Positions 48,679-57,952 of a stretch of DNA of 64,000 nt are shown piece by piece. The stretch covers positions 1 through 64,000 of the forward strand of contig OY969575.1 of assembly GCA_963701205.1 (NCBI GenBank). Reading direction: 5' to 3'. The notes beneath the pieces were generated by a model, which had not been told where the DNA came from, did no database searches, and saw nothing but the letters and a program-made list of their open reading frames with translations. A program made the translations under genes and the position numbers. Source of the DNA: JALZKA01 sp963701205. Lineage in GTDB: Bacteria > Actinomycetota > Thermoleophilia > Solirubrobacterales > 70-9. Numbering within the stretch: the stretch's first letter is position 1; each line of letters starts with the position of its first letter.

Positions 48679-49794
48679 TCAAAAGAGGGTTGCCGCACCC
48701 TCCGGCACGGCCATCCCAAGATGCTCATAGCCACGCTCCGTCAGGACCCGTCCCCGCGGGGTTCGTTTGATCAACCCCTGTTGGATCAGGTAGGGCTCAT
48801 AGACACCTTCAATCGTGTCCGTCTCCTCGTCGATCGCGTCGGCGAGAGTGGTCAGCCCGACCGGGCCGCCGGAGAACTTTTGCGCGATCGTCTCCAAGAT
48901 CACACGGTCATGGCGATCCAGACCCGCGGCGTCAACGGCCAGCATGGTCAGTGCCTCGGAGGCGATCTGGGCGGTGATCACGCCGCTGCCCTTCACCTCG
49001 GCGAAATCGCGGACGCGACGCAGCAGACGATTCGCAACGCGCGGCGTTCCCCTTGAGCGGGAGGCGATGGCCTGCTGGCCCTCGGGCTCAATGCTGACCC
49101 CGAGGATGCCGGCCGAGCGGCCGACGATCGCGGCCAGCTCGGCAGGCGCGTAGTGCTCAAGGCGATGGGAGACGCCGAAGCGGTCGTGCAGGGGCTTGGT
49201 CAACAGGCCAGCGCGGGTGGTGGCGCCAACCAGGGTGAACGGTGGCAGGTCGAGCGTCACCGTCCTTGCGCCGGCGCCCTGTCCCAGGACGACCGGCAAG
49301 GTGCGGTCCTCCATCGCCGGATAGAGCGTTTCCTCGATCGCGGCGTTCAGGCGGTGAATTTCATCAATGAAGAAGACGGAGTTGGGCTCAAGCGAGGTCA
49401 GGAAGGCGGCGATGTCACCCTTCTTTTCAAGCGCGGGCGCCGCGGTCTGCACAAGGGTGGTGCCCAGCTCAGCGGCGATGATGTGGGCAAGGCTCGTCTT
49501 GCCCAGCCCGGGCGGGCCTGACAGCAGCACGTGGTCGAGTGGCTCGCCGCGCCGCCGCGCCGCCTCGATGAAGATCGCGAGCTGGTCGGTGACGCCTTTT
49601 TGGGCGACGAATTCAGAGAGCCGGCGCGGCCGCAGCGACCGGTCCAGTTCATCGTCGGGTCCGCCGCTTCGGACTTCCGCCATCGGCTCGGGCGCGGTCG
49701 TGATGCGCCGGACCGTCACCTCACCTGCCATCTCGGCGATCGCTGGGTCGGGCACGATTCCGGGACTGCGCTCGTCGTCGGACCCGGGACTCAT
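48679..49794 (-). CDS. ruvB: Holliday junction helicase subunit RuvB
   Basis: AAA+ motor for branch migration. Walker A GPPGLGKT (93-100), Walker B FFIDEIHRLN, sensor 1 VGATTRAGLL, arginine finger region RFGVSHRLEHY and the C-terminal winged helix (LIQQGLIKRTPRGRVLT). The 371 residues include an acidic 45-residue N-terminal extension. The start overlaps the ruvA stop (ATGA). Confidence 0.97.
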   Translation of the reverse strand: MSPGSDDERSPGIVPDPAIAEMAGEVTVRRITTAPEPMAEVRSGGPDDELDRSLRPRRLSEFVAQKGVTDQLAIFIEAARRRGEPLDHVLLSGPPGLGKTSLAHIIAAELGTTLVQTAAPALEKKGDIAAFLTSLEPNSVFFIDEIHRLNAAIEETLYPAMEDRTLPVVLGQGAGARTVTLDLPPFTLVGATTRAGLLTKPLHDRFGVSHRLEHYAPAELAAIVGRSAGILGVSIEPEGQQAIASRSRGTPRVANRLLRRVRDFAEVKGSGVITAQIASEALTMLAVDAAGLDRHDRVILETIAQKFSGGPVGLTTLADAIDEETDTIEGVYEPYLIQQGLIKRTPRGRVLTERGYEHLGMAVPEGAATLF

Positions 49795-50393
49795 CGGCCT
49801 GCCCCCGAGGACTCGCCAACACGGCGCAGCGCAATGCTGATCAGATCCTCCGGTGTGTCGCCTTCAACGCCGTCCAGCAGCCGGTCGGCGTCCACAAGCG
49901 AGTAGCCGAGCCCCACCAGCCCGTCCCGGGCCAAAAGCCACGGCTCGGAGTCGCCGGCGACCGACGCCTGCGGGGCAGCCTGTTCGAGCTCGCCAGCCAC
50001 CTTCTCGCGCAGCTCCACAATGACCCGCTCGGCGGTGCGCTTGCCCACACCCTGTACCGCCTGGAAGCGCTTGTGGTCGCCGAGCGCAATTGCCTTCATC
50101 AACTCGCGCGGGGATCCGCCGGAGAGAATCGCCATCGCGACCTTGGGGCCGACGCCGGAAACTGAATTGAGGTGCAGGAAAAGGTCGCGCTCCTCTTCGC
50201 TGGCGAACCCATAGAGGAGCATCGAGTCGTCGCGGACGACGAGCTGGGCATGCAGCATCATCTTCTTGCCGTGCGCCGGTACCGCCTTCAGCGTTTCTGC
50301 GGATACGGCCAACCGGTAACCGACGCCACCCGTCTCGATCACCACGTGATCGGGGCGCCGAACAAGTACCTCTCCTGAAACCGAAGCGATCAC
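49791..50393 (-). CDS. ruvA: Holliday junction DNA-binding subunit RuvA
   Basis: Tetramer that holds the junction for RuvB. GTG 50393 overlaps the ruvC stop and gives 200 residues: OB fold (IASVSGEVLVRRPDHVVIET), two helix-hairpin-helix motifs (FLHLNSVSGVGPKVAMAIL, FQAVQGVGKRTAERVIVEL) and the RuvB-binding C-terminal domain (DGLVGLGYSLVDADRLLDG). The upstream extension of the open frame lies in ruvC and is not used. Confidence 0.95.
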   Translation of the reverse strand: MIASVSGEVLVRRPDHVVIETGGVGYRLAVSAETLKAVPAHGKKMMLHAQLVVRDDSMLLYGFASEEERDLFLHLNSVSGVGPKVAMAILSGGSPRELMKAIALGDHKRFQAVQGVGKRTAERVIVELREKVAGELEQAAPQASVAGDSEPWLLARDGLVGLGYSLVDADRLLDGVEGDTPEDLISIALRRVGESSGAGR

Positions 50394-50905
50394 GCCGACG
50401 CCTTGCTGACCGCGCGGTCGCGGGCCGCGAGGGAAACCATCTGACAGCCGTGGCAAATCGCCACAGCGAGGGCGTCTGCGGCGTGATCGGATTCCGGTGC
50501 GCGCGGCAGGCCGAGCAGCGTTCCCACCATTTTTTGGACCTGTTTCTTGGCGGCGGCTCCGGAGCCGCAGACGGCCATCTTGATCGCCTGCGGCGTGTAG
50601 TCAAAACACGGGATCTGGCTTTCGGATGCAGCCAGGACCGCGACGCCGCGCGCCTGGCCGACGCCGATCGCCGATCGAACGTTCTTGCCGAAATAGAGGT
50701 CTTCGATGGCCACCGCGGCGGGCTCGTGCCAGCGAATCAACTCGCTCAAAGCCTTGTGGATGCGGTCGAGCCGGTCGCCGGGCTCAAGGCTTGCCGGCGC
50801 CTCGATCACACCGCCGTCGATCGCGGTCATGGCGCGGCCCGCGAACCGGACCACGCCAAAGCCCGTGTTCGCCAAGCCCGGGTCGATGCCCATCACCACG
50901 ATCAC
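50390..50905 (-). CDS. ruvC: Holliday junction resolvase RuvC
   Basis: Cleaves four-way junctions. The 171-residue RNase H-like fold has the first catalytic Asp in MGIDPGLANTGFGVV, Glu in VAIEDLYFGKN, GQARGVAVLAA and the C-terminal Asp pair in PESDHAADALAVAICH. The first gene of the ruvC-ruvA-ruvB unit, following yebC. Confidence 0.96.
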   Translation of the reverse strand: MIVVMGIDPGLANTGFGVVRFAGRAMTAIDGGVIEAPASLEPGDRLDRIHKALSELIRWHEPAAVAIEDLYFGKNVRSAIGVGQARGVAVLAASESQIPCFDYTPQAIKMAVCGSGAAAKKQVQKMVGTLLGLPRAPESDHAADALAVAICHGCQMVSLAARDRAVSKASA

Positions 50906-50950
50906 GCCTATGGATTCTGGCTTCAGGCCCGGATGCCTTCCCTGAAATCG

Positions 50951-51709
50951 CTACTCCAACGCCGCTTCGGCCTCTTCCAGAAGGTCAGCGGGGATGTCGA
51001 AGTTGGCATGGACTTCGTCCACGTCGTCGTGATCATCCAATACGTCCATCAGCCGCAGCAGAGCCTTGGCTTCAGACAGCTCCGCCACCTCGATCACGTT
51101 CTGGGCCTCCATGGCCAACTCCCACGAAATGATCTCCACGCCCGAATCGCGCAGGGATTCGCGAACGGCGGTGAGGCTCGCCGGGTCGGCGACGACCTTG
51201 ACAACATCGTCTTCGGCGACAACGTCGTCGGCGCCGGCGTCGATCGCGCCGATCAGATCGTCTTCGCCGTAGCGTCCTGCATCCACCAGGATCACGCCCT
51301 TCTTCTCAAACTGCCACGCCACCGACCCCGGCTCGCCAAGGCTGCCCCCGTTGCGATCAAACGCGTTTCTGATCTCTGACCCGGTCCGGTTGCGGTTGTC
51401 GGTGAGCGCCTCGACCAAGAGGGCGGTTCCCGCCGGCCCATAGCCTTCATAGAGGACACGCTCGATCGCGCCCGCGTCGCCGTCGCCTGTCCCGCGGTCA
51501 ATCGCCCGCTGAATGTTGTCCTTGGGCATCGAGAAGCTCTTCGCCTTCTCGACGGCCGCCGCAAGGGTGTGGTTGGCAGCTGGATCGCCACCCCCTTCGC
51601 GCGCCGCGACGGTGATCGCCCGCGCCAGCTTGGTGAAGAGCTTCCCGCGCTTGGCGTCGGTCGCAGCCTTCTTGTGCTTGATCGACGCCCATTTCGAATG
51701 TCCGGCCAT
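50951..51709 (-). CDS. yebC: YebC/PmpR-family regulatory protein
   Basis: A 252-residue TACO1/YebC protein: MAGHSKWASIKHKKAATDAK at the N-terminus, GGGDPAANHTLAAAVEKAKS, MPKDNIQRAIDRGTG, EGYGPAGTALLVEALTDN and NRNRTGSEIRNAFDRNGG. Family members bind DNA or relieve ribosome stalling at proline runs. The open frame upstream of ATG 51709 is not conserved. The position before ruvC is conserved in many bacteria. Confidence 0.95.
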   Translation of the reverse strand: MAGHSKWASIKHKKAATDAKRGKLFTKLARAITVAAREGGGDPAANHTLAAAVEKAKSFSMPKDNIQRAIDRGTGDGDAGAIERVLYEGYGPAGTALLVEALTDNRNRTGSEIRNAFDRNGGSLGEPGSVAWQFEKKGVILVDAGRYGEDDLIGAIDAGADDVVAEDDVVKVVADPASLTAVRESLRDSGVEIISWELAMEAQNVIEVAELSEAKALLRLMDVLDDHDDVDEVHANFDIPADLLEEAEAALE

Positions 51710-51746
51710 CGGCTCGGATTCTACGAGCGCGGCGGCGGCGACCCGC

Positions 51747-52850
51747 TCAGACCTCGAACTGGCCGTTTTCCTGGAGCAACTCGCCGTCAACCTCGATCCG
51801 ACCGCCTTGTCGCAGGTCACAAACGAGGTCGGTATGGACCGCGGATTCGTTGACACCGCCGGATTCCGGGTAGCTCGCCCCCACGGCCATGTGCACGGTG
51901 CCACCGATCTTTTCGTCCAGGAGCACGTCGCGTGTACCCCGGTCGATCTTGTAGTTGGTACCGATGCCGAGCTCCCCCAGGCGCCGCGCACCGTCGTCGG
52001 TATCGATGAGCCCGATCAGGAACTCCTCGCCCAGATCGGCGGATGCGTCCACGATGCGCCCAGCCTCGAAGCGGAATCGAACTCCGGAGATCTCCCGCCC
52101 GCCGACCATCGCCGGCAGATCGAAGCTGACCACGCCATCGACCGAATCCTCCTGTGGGCCGGTGAAGAACTCCCCGTCAGGCATGTTGCGATCCCCGAAG
52201 CAAGGAATGAACGTCCGCCCCTCGACGCCGAGACGGATGTCAGTCCCCGGTGCAGTGATGTGAACCTCGGAGCGCCCGTTCGCCCACTCCGCCAGGCGAC
52301 GGGTTTCCTCCGATGCCTGCTCCCAGTTGACCAGTGGATCACCCCGATCGGCCAGGCATGCGCCGAAGTAAAAGTCCTCGAACGCGGTCAGGCTCATCCC
52401 CGCATCAGAGGCATACGCGTTCGTCGGAAAGATCGTGTACACCCAGCGGTGCTCGCCGTCGGCCGAGCGTTTCATTGTGCGGTCCATCAGGTGCCTTGTT
52501 GCGGCCTGGCGGCGGGTCTGACGTTCCGGAGCAACTCCGGAGAGGCTCCGGGTGTTGGTGTCGGCGCCAATCGCGATCCTGCAATCCGACTCGTTCGCCG
52601 ACCATTCTGAGACGGGTGAGATCCAATCGAGCTGAGCGTCGGTCGCGTGTTCGAAGTACGTCGCCTGCTGCTCGTCGAAGGACATCGCGACCACTGGATT
52701 GCCTCCCGCGGCAAGCACCTCCTCGTACGTCGCCGCGATCAAGGGTTCAGCGGCCGTCGGGCCCTCGATCAGGCACGTCTCGCCAGCCTTCACGCCGGTT
52801 GAGTAATGCACAAGGATCTTCGCCAGGTTGGCGACGCGCGGGTCTCTCAT
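51747..52850 (-). CDS. M29-family aminopeptidase
   Basis: A 367-residue thermophilic-type metalloaminopeptidase (AmpS/PepS family): LVHYSTGVKAGETCLIEGP, the segment WTIF-like VYTIFPTNAYASDAGM, ITAPGTDIRLGVEGR, FTGPQEDSVDGVVSFDLP and ATYHIAVGAS-like GGTVHMAVGASYPESGG near the C-terminus. It removes N-terminal residues from peptides. The ATG overlaps the pdxT stop (ATGA). Confidence 0.9.
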   Translation of the reverse strand: MRDPRVANLAKILVHYSTGVKAGETCLIEGPTAAEPLIAATYEEVLAAGGNPVVAMSFDEQQATYFEHATDAQLDWISPVSEWSANESDCRIAIGADTNTRSLSGVAPERQTRRQAATRHLMDRTMKRSADGEHRWVYTIFPTNAYASDAGMSLTAFEDFYFGACLADRGDPLVNWEQASEETRRLAEWANGRSEVHITAPGTDIRLGVEGRTFIPCFGDRNMPDGEFFTGPQEDSVDGVVSFDLPAMVGGREISGVRFRFEAGRIVDASADLGEEFLIGLIDTDDGARRLGELGIGTNYKIDRGTRDVLLDEKIGGTVHMAVGASYPESGGVNESAVHTDLVCDLRQGGRIEVDGELLQENGQFEV

Positions 52851-53440
52851 CGGGCTGCCGATCCTTTCGTGGAGTGCTCCGGGCGATCGCCCGCGCCGGT
52901 CGCGATTGCCATCAGGTAGGCGTGCATGCGGGAATCATCCGTTAACTCGGGGTGAAAGGAGCAGGCCAGCAGGGCGCCTTGACGGATAACCACCGGGTGG
53001 CCGTCGACGCTGGCAAGCACGTCCACGTCGGGGCCGTGTTCTGAGACCCAGGGCGCCCGGATGAACACCGCGCGCAATGGATCGGGGCCGATCCCCTCGA
53101 TCTCCAAGTCGGTCTCAAAACTCTCAAGCTGGCGCCCGAAGGCGTTGCGGCGGCAGGTCGCATCGAGCAGCCCAAGGTGATTCGAAGCCAGGAGAATCAT
53201 TCCCGCGCAGGTGCCCATGATCGCGCGCCCCGCGTCGTGGTGAGCCCGAATCGCCGGCTCAAGGCCGTCGCGTTCGATCGCCTTCGAGATCGTGGTTGAC
53301 TCGCCGCCGGGGATCACCAGGGCTTCGAGATCGCTGATCTGCTCGACCGCGCGCACCTCGAACGCATCGGCCCCCAGCCCCAGGAGCATCTCGACATGCG
53401 CAGCGAACCCGCCCTGGCTTGCCAGGACGCCGACCTTCAT
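52847..53440 (-). CDS. pdxT: pyridoxal 5'-phosphate synthase glutaminase subunit
   Basis: Supplies ammonia to PdxS. KVGVLASQGGFAAHVEMLL, IPGGESTTISK, MGTCAGMILLA with the nucleophile Cys and SFHPELTDDSRMHAYL with catalytic His and Glu. I take the ATG at 53440 directly at the conserved start; a TTG six codons upstream (53458) is possible. It follows pdxS by about 26 bases. Confidence 0.95.
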   Translation of the reverse strand: MKVGVLASQGGFAAHVEMLLGLGADAFEVRAVEQISDLEALVIPGGESTTISKAIERDGLEPAIRAHHDAGRAIMGTCAGMILLASNHLGLLDATCRRNAFGRQLESFETDLEIEGIGPDPLRAVFIRAPWVSEHGPDVDVLASVDGHPVVIRQGALLACSFHPELTDDSRMHAYLMAIATGAGDRPEHSTKGSAAR

Positions 53441-53466
53441 CTTCTGCGCCGACGCCAAGGCCTGCG

Positions 53467-54354
53467 TCAGGAGCCGCGGTGCTGGAGCAGCTCGCCTGCC
53501 GCGGCTAGCGCGGCGATATCGTCACCGCGCATAGGGGCGCCGAGGCCCTTGGAAGCGGCGAGCACACGACTTGGATCCGACGCATGCGTTGTGGCTTCGA
53601 CGATCGCCCGTGCGCGGCGTTCAGGGTCGGCGGCCTTGAAGATCCCCGAGCCCACGAAGTTGCCCTCGGCGCCGAGTTGCATCGTCAGCGCCGCATCGGC
53701 CGGAGTGGCGATCCCGCCCGCGCAAAAGAGCGGCACCGGCAGGCGGCCGGCGGCCGCGACCTCCTCGACGACATGAAGTGGTGCCTGCAGGTTTTTGGCA
53801 GCCGAGGGCAACTCGGCGCGGTCCATCGATTCCAGCGCGCGAATCCCGCCCACGATGCTTCGCAGGTGACGAACTGCCTCGACGATGTTGCCGGTGCCCG
53901 CTTCGCCCTTGGAGCGAATCATCGCGGCGCCCTCGGCGATCCGGCGCAGGGCCTCGCCCAGGTCGGTGGCGCCACAGACGAACGGCACCTCGAATGCCTG
54001 CTTGTCGATGTGGTTGGCCTCGTCAGCCGGGGTCAGCACCTCGGACTCGTCGATGTAGTCGACCTCAAGCGCTTGCAAAATCTGGGCTTCGGCGAAGTGG
54101 CCGATCCTGGCCTTCGCCATCACGGGGATCGAGACGGCTTCCTTGATGCTTTCGATCATCTCTGGATTGCTCATCCGCGCGACGCCACCGTCGCGGCGTA
54201 TATCGGCGGGAACGCGCTCCAGTGCCATTACGGCGCAGGCGCCGGCCCCCTCGGCGATTACCGCCTCCTCAGCCGTGACGACGTCCATGATCACGCCGCC
54301 CTTGAGCATCTCGGCGAGGCCGCGTTTGACTCTGAATGTGGCCCGCTCAGTCAT
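53467..54354 (-). CDS. pdxS: pyridoxal 5'-phosphate synthase subunit PdxS
   Basis: TIM-barrel enzyme that condenses ribose 5-phosphate, glyceraldehyde 3-phosphate and ammonia to PLP. RVKRGLAEMLKGGVIMDVVT, the catalytic lysine segment PVMAKARIGHFAEAQIL, DEADEVLTP-like DESEVLTPADE, RSKGEAGTGNIVEAVRH and PVPLFCAGGIATPADAAL are diagnostic. ATG 54354 gives the family length (295 residues). Confidence 0.97.
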   Translation of the reverse strand: MTERATFRVKRGLAEMLKGGVIMDVVTAEEAVIAEGAGACAVMALERVPADIRRDGGVARMSNPEMIESIKEAVSIPVMAKARIGHFAEAQILQALEVDYIDESEVLTPADEANHIDKQAFEVPFVCGATDLGEALRRIAEGAAMIRSKGEAGTGNIVEAVRHLRSIVGGIRALESMDRAELPSAAKNLQAPLHVVEEVAAAGRLPVPLFCAGGIATPADAALTMQLGAEGNFVGSGIFKAADPERRARAIVEATTHASDPSRVLAASKGLGAPMRGDDIAALAAAGELLQHRGS

Positions 54355-54429
54355 CCCGGTCAAGGATAGTGACGCATCCGGGATCACCCGGACCACCGAG
54401 ACCACGCCACCCGCGGAATGGAAGAAGCG

Positions 54430-55401
54430 CTACTTCAGCTTGAAGGCGCGAATGCGGTCCTTGAACGCGGCCTTGTCACGGGAGTAGACCCCGTAGGCAA
54501 GCGCTTGGACCAGTGCGAGCAGCGACGTGTTCGACTGGATGAACGACGGGCTGTTCGATGAGAAGTAGAGCGTCAGGTCGGAATGCTCGCCGACCTCGGA
54601 AAGGGTCGCATCGGTGATCGCGAGCGTCGTCGCACGCCGGTGCTTGGCGAGCTTCATTGCGCGAACGACGATCGGGTGCGCCCGGCCCGCCGAGAAGGCA
54701 ATCACTAGCGCGCCTTCCTCAAGGCGGCTGAGGCGCGTGATCGAATCCTGGCGCGGGGATGCAACAACTTCGGCGCGAATATCCAACAGAGCCAAGAGGT
54801 GGCGGAGGTAACTGGCGAAGAACGCCAGCTGGTCCATGCCCACGATCATCACCCGGTTGGCGCCGGCGAGCGCGGTGACGCACGCTTCAACCTGCTCGCG
54901 CGTCAGGTTGCGAACGGTGTCCTCGAGGTCGCCGTGGTCGGCGGCCAGGGAAGCCTCGAACTCGGTGTGGTCGAAGTCAAAGAGCGATGACGTATCCGTC
55001 CCGGTCTCGCCGGTCTTGGTCCGGTATTCCTCGATCGCGGCTTGCTGCAGCTCGGGGTAGCCCTCGAAGCCGAGCGCCTGCGAGAAGCGAACAACCGTTG
55101 AAGACGAGGTGTTGGCGCGACGGGCAAGCTCTTCGGCAGTCTGAAATGCCGCTTCATCGAGGTGATCGACGATGTAGCGCGCAACGTCCTTCTGCGAACG
55201 CGAAAACTCGTCAAAGCGCTCCGTAATGAACGCCGAGAGGGTCTTCGCCGCCTGTTTCTTGGCGGTGCGACGGGTGCTTCCGCCCGAGCGGCGCGTCGTC
55301 GGGGCTGCGGGGGCGGGGCGGGGCTTGGTTGCGGTCTTGCTCACGGCGGGTGTTTTCGCCCCGGCCACGGGTTTCCCTTCCAAGAGTGAGTTGGCTTGCA
55401 A
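54430..55401 (-). CDS. MurR/RpiR-family transcriptional regulator
   Basis: A DNA-binding HTH domain (SQKDVARYIVDHLDEAAFQ, TSSSTVVRFSQALGFEGYPE, about 70-130) followed by a SIS sugar-phosphate-binding domain (RVMIVGMDQLAFFASYLR, ALVIAFSAGRAHPIVVRAM). About 50 basic low-complexity residues precede it. The likely ligand is a phosphosugar, but no sugar genes are adjacent; pdxST downstream is the closest unit. The start TTG 55401 is uncertain. Confidence 0.88.
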   Translation of the reverse strand: MQANSLLEGKPVAGAKTPAVSKTATKPRPAPAAPTTRRSGGSTRRTAKKQAAKTLSAFITERFDEFSRSQKDVARYIVDHLDEAAFQTAEELARRANTSSSTVVRFSQALGFEGYPELQQAAIEEYRTKTGETGTDTSSLFDFDHTEFEASLAADHGDLEDTVRNLTREQVEACVTALAGANRVMIVGMDQLAFFASYLRHLLALLDIRAEVVASPRQDSITRLSRLEEGALVIAFSAGRAHPIVVRAMKLAKHRRATTLAITDATLSEVGEHSDLTLYFSSNSPSFIQSNTSLLALVQALAYGVYSRDKAAFKDRIRAFKLK

Positions 55402-55435
55402 TTGCGGCAGGCACGGATGTGGTTGGATCCCGGCG

Positions 55436-55834
55436 ATGGAACTCGAGAAAGCCTTGCGTCAGACCAACCGCGGCATGATCGCTTTCGATCTTGCTCTTGG
55501 CTCGTCCGCGCTGGCATTTCCGGACGCCACGCTGGCGGCGCTCGGCCATCAGCGACCCTCCAGCGACGCCCGCCACCTGATCCGCCGTTGCGGGCCAATC
55601 TGGCTGACGTTTGCAGCCGCCCACGCGGTTGCCGCGGTCCGTGACGAGCCCCGCGACTGGTGGGCGCTTGCGTGGCTTCGCGGTACCGAGCTCGGGACCG
55701 ACATCGTCTGGTCGCAGTCTCCGGCATTCAAGCGGCCTGGCGCCCGGGCTGGATTGTGGTTGGCGGGCGCCGGCAATCTGGCAATGGCGACCGGCTTTGG
55801 CTGGCTCGCCGCCCGATCCGGTCGGTCCAGCTAA
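55436..55834 (+). CDS. small membrane protein of unknown function
   Basis: A 132-residue protein with about four hydrophobic segments (LGSSALAFPDATLAAL, IWLTFAAAHAVAAV, WALAWLRGTELGTDIV, AGLWLAGAGNLAMATGFGW). I do not recognise the family. The start ATG 55436 is divergent from the RpiR gene with a 34-base gap, so the promoters must overlap. Confidence 0.6.
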   Translation: MELEKALRQTNRGMIAFDLALGSSALAFPDATLAALGHQRPSSDARHLIRRCGPIWLTFAAAHAVAAVRDEPRDWWALAWLRGTELGTDIVWSQSPAFKRPGARAGLWLAGAGNLAMATGFGWLAARSGRSS

Positions 55835-55877
55835 AAGCCGCCAGCAACCGCCATGCCAAAACGGTTTGCGCGTTCGA

Positions 55878-55903
55878 GATTTGCGTGTTAGCGTGCGCAA
55901 ATC
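55878..55903. promoter_or_regulatory. inverted repeat upstream of the exported beta-helix gene
   Basis: GATTTGCG (55878-55885) and CGCAAATC (55896-55903), a perfect 8-bp inverted repeat with a ten-base spacer. It ends three bases before the TTG start at 55907, so it is either an operator or an RNA hairpin at the 5' end. Confidence 0.5.
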
Positions 55904-55906
55904 CTG

Positions 55907-57201
55907 TTGGGGACGGGTAAGGACAGACACTGGGGCGGACACTGGCTCGCAGGGGCGGGGCTCGCGGCGTTGTCGTTCTTGGCCATGCCCGCTGCCGCCA
56001 ACGCGGCAACCCGCTATGCCGCACCCGGCGGCACCGGTCCAGCGGCGACCTGCCCGCAGGGCAACCCCTGCTCGATCCAGGATGCGGTTGAAAACATCAG
56101 TGTCGCCAACGGGGACGAAGTCATCGTCGCCGGTGGCACTTACTCCTTGGCTGGAGTCGGCGACGGAAAGCTCTCCGTCGGCAAGGCGATCAAGGTTGGC
56201 GGCATGTCCGGCGAGCCGCCGCCGCTGATTACCTCCGAAGTTCAGAGCTCATTAACGCTCACTGACCCTGGCGCCGTGGTTCACGACCTCGCCATTCAAC
56301 AGACGGGATCGACCAATGCCCTTTTTCATCTTCAGGGGGCGGGGGGTCCGACTCCAAGTTTCGTCAATTGGCGGCGGCTGCGCGCGTCGGGGCCTTCGTA
56401 CCCGGCGAGGCGGTCCTCCGCGACAGCACGTGCTGGACCACCGGCCCTGGCAATTACGCGCTCATCGTCTCACTCGGCGGCGATGCCACCTTGTACTCAA
56501 CTCTCAGGAACGTAACCGCGTATGCCACTGCCAATTTCGGGGCCGGAATGTACGTGTACGCAGGCGGGAACGCCACGGTTGAGGTGGATGCGGTCAATCT
56601 GATCACCTCCGGAATGGACGAAGATATCCGTACCGAGGTCGAGGCAGATTCGTCGGTGACGGTCAACCTCGAGTCGTCAAACTACGCGTCGATTACGTCC
56701 GTCGGCGCCGGAGCCGCGTCGGTGACCCCGGCTGGCACGGGCACGAATCAGATGGAGGAGCCACTCCTTGCCGACCCTACGATCGGCGACTTCCACCAGC
56801 TACCTGGTTCCCCGACCATTGACGCAGGCGCGACCGGCAGCGGCGAGGGCCCCGACGACATGGACATCGACGGGGAGCCCCGGGTCCAAAACGGGGCGAT
56901 CGATATCGGCGCCGACGAGGTATCACTGCCGGATACAAAGATCACGGCCAAGCCCTCGAAAGTGGTCCGCACGGGACGCCGCAAGGTACGCGTCACCTTT
57001 CGATTCACGGCGACGACGACCGCCGATTTCGAGTGCAAGCTGGGCGGCACCCCGTGGCAGGCCTGCACGAGTCCGCAGCGCTACCGAGTCCGCTCGGGGG
57101 GTGGCCGCGGCCGCAAGTATCGCTTCGCCGTGCGCGCGATCGACGCGTTTGGCACTGATCCGAAACCGGCCCGCCGCACTTGGCGGGTCAAGCGAACGTA
57201 G
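55907..57201 (+). pseudogene. exported right-handed beta-helix-like protein, one frameshift
   Basis: A signal peptide (LAGAGLAALSFLAMPAAANA) is followed by a choice-of-anchor Q / beta-helix pattern (YAAPGGTGPAATCPQGNPCS, IQDAVENISVANGDEVIVAG). The frame then breaks in a G run at 56344-56349: with one more G it continues GSDSKFRQLAAAARVGAF into DSTCWTTGPGNYALIVS and the rest. The C-terminal part has SPTIDAGATGSGEGPDDMDI, DGEPRVQNGAIDIGADE (the closing motif) and a final Ig-like domain rich in basic residues. A cell-surface or secreted protein; either decayed or an assembly indel. Confidence 0.75.
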
Positions 57202-57245
57202 GTACATCGTGTTGACAGCCAAGTTCCCGAACGAAAGGAACATCC

Positions 57246-57952
57246 ATGAGAAAGACCCCAATCAGCACGGCAGCCTTGCTGCTGCTCTCAATGACGGCAA
57301 CGGCTTACGCCGCCACGATCAACGGCACCAATTCCGGTGAGTTCATCGCAGGCACAAAAAAGGCCGACGTCATCAAGGCCAAGGGTGGCAACGACGTCGT
57401 TGGCGCGAACAAGGGCAACGACACGGTCAACGGCGGCGGCGGCCCAGACAGCCTCTACGGAATGCTCGGGGACGACACCGTGAAGGGCGGCGCCGGCGAC
57501 GACTACCTGTCTGAGTTCGATCCGCTCCCCTGCGAGAGCGGCATGGGTCCGCGAGTCCGGGGACCACAGGCTCGAGGAGGTCGGAGGCAGCCTGCTTCGA
57601 CGACATCAAGGGGAACGACCGGCTCTTTGGCCAGGGCGGCAACGACTACATGGAGGGCTCGCTGGGGAAGGATGTCCTCAAGGGCGGCGGGGGCGACGAT
57701 GACATGTATGGAGACCCCGGCGACGACAACCTCAAAGGCGGCTCCGGCGACGATTACCTGAACGGCGAAGAAGGAAAGGACAAGCACTTCGGCGGCCCCG
57801 GCAATGACTACATCGACATGCTCGACGATGACAACGGCAAAGTCGACCGAGCGGTCTGTGGTTCTGGTAATGACACGGTAATCATCGGCCCAGGAGACAT
57901 TTTCTCCGACGATTGCGAGACCGTTGTAGCGCCCCGCAGGAACCGAGGTTGA
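57246..57952 (+). pseudogene. exported RTX (hemolysin-type calcium-binding) repeat protein, one frameshift
   Basis: A signal peptide (KTPISTAALLLLSMTATAYA) precedes RTX nonapeptides GGNDVVGANKGNDTV, GPDSLYGMLGDDTVKGG and AGDDYL. Near 57546 the frame is lost. After restoring one G it resumes as CFDDIKGNDRLFGQGGNDYM and further RTX units (KGGGGDDDMYGDPGDDNLKG, GSGDDYLNGEE). The tail VCGSGNDTVIIGPGD is typical of actinobacterial RTX proteins ending in DDCETVV. The ATG follows AAAGGAAC. Probably calcium-stabilised and secreted. Confidence 0.78.
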
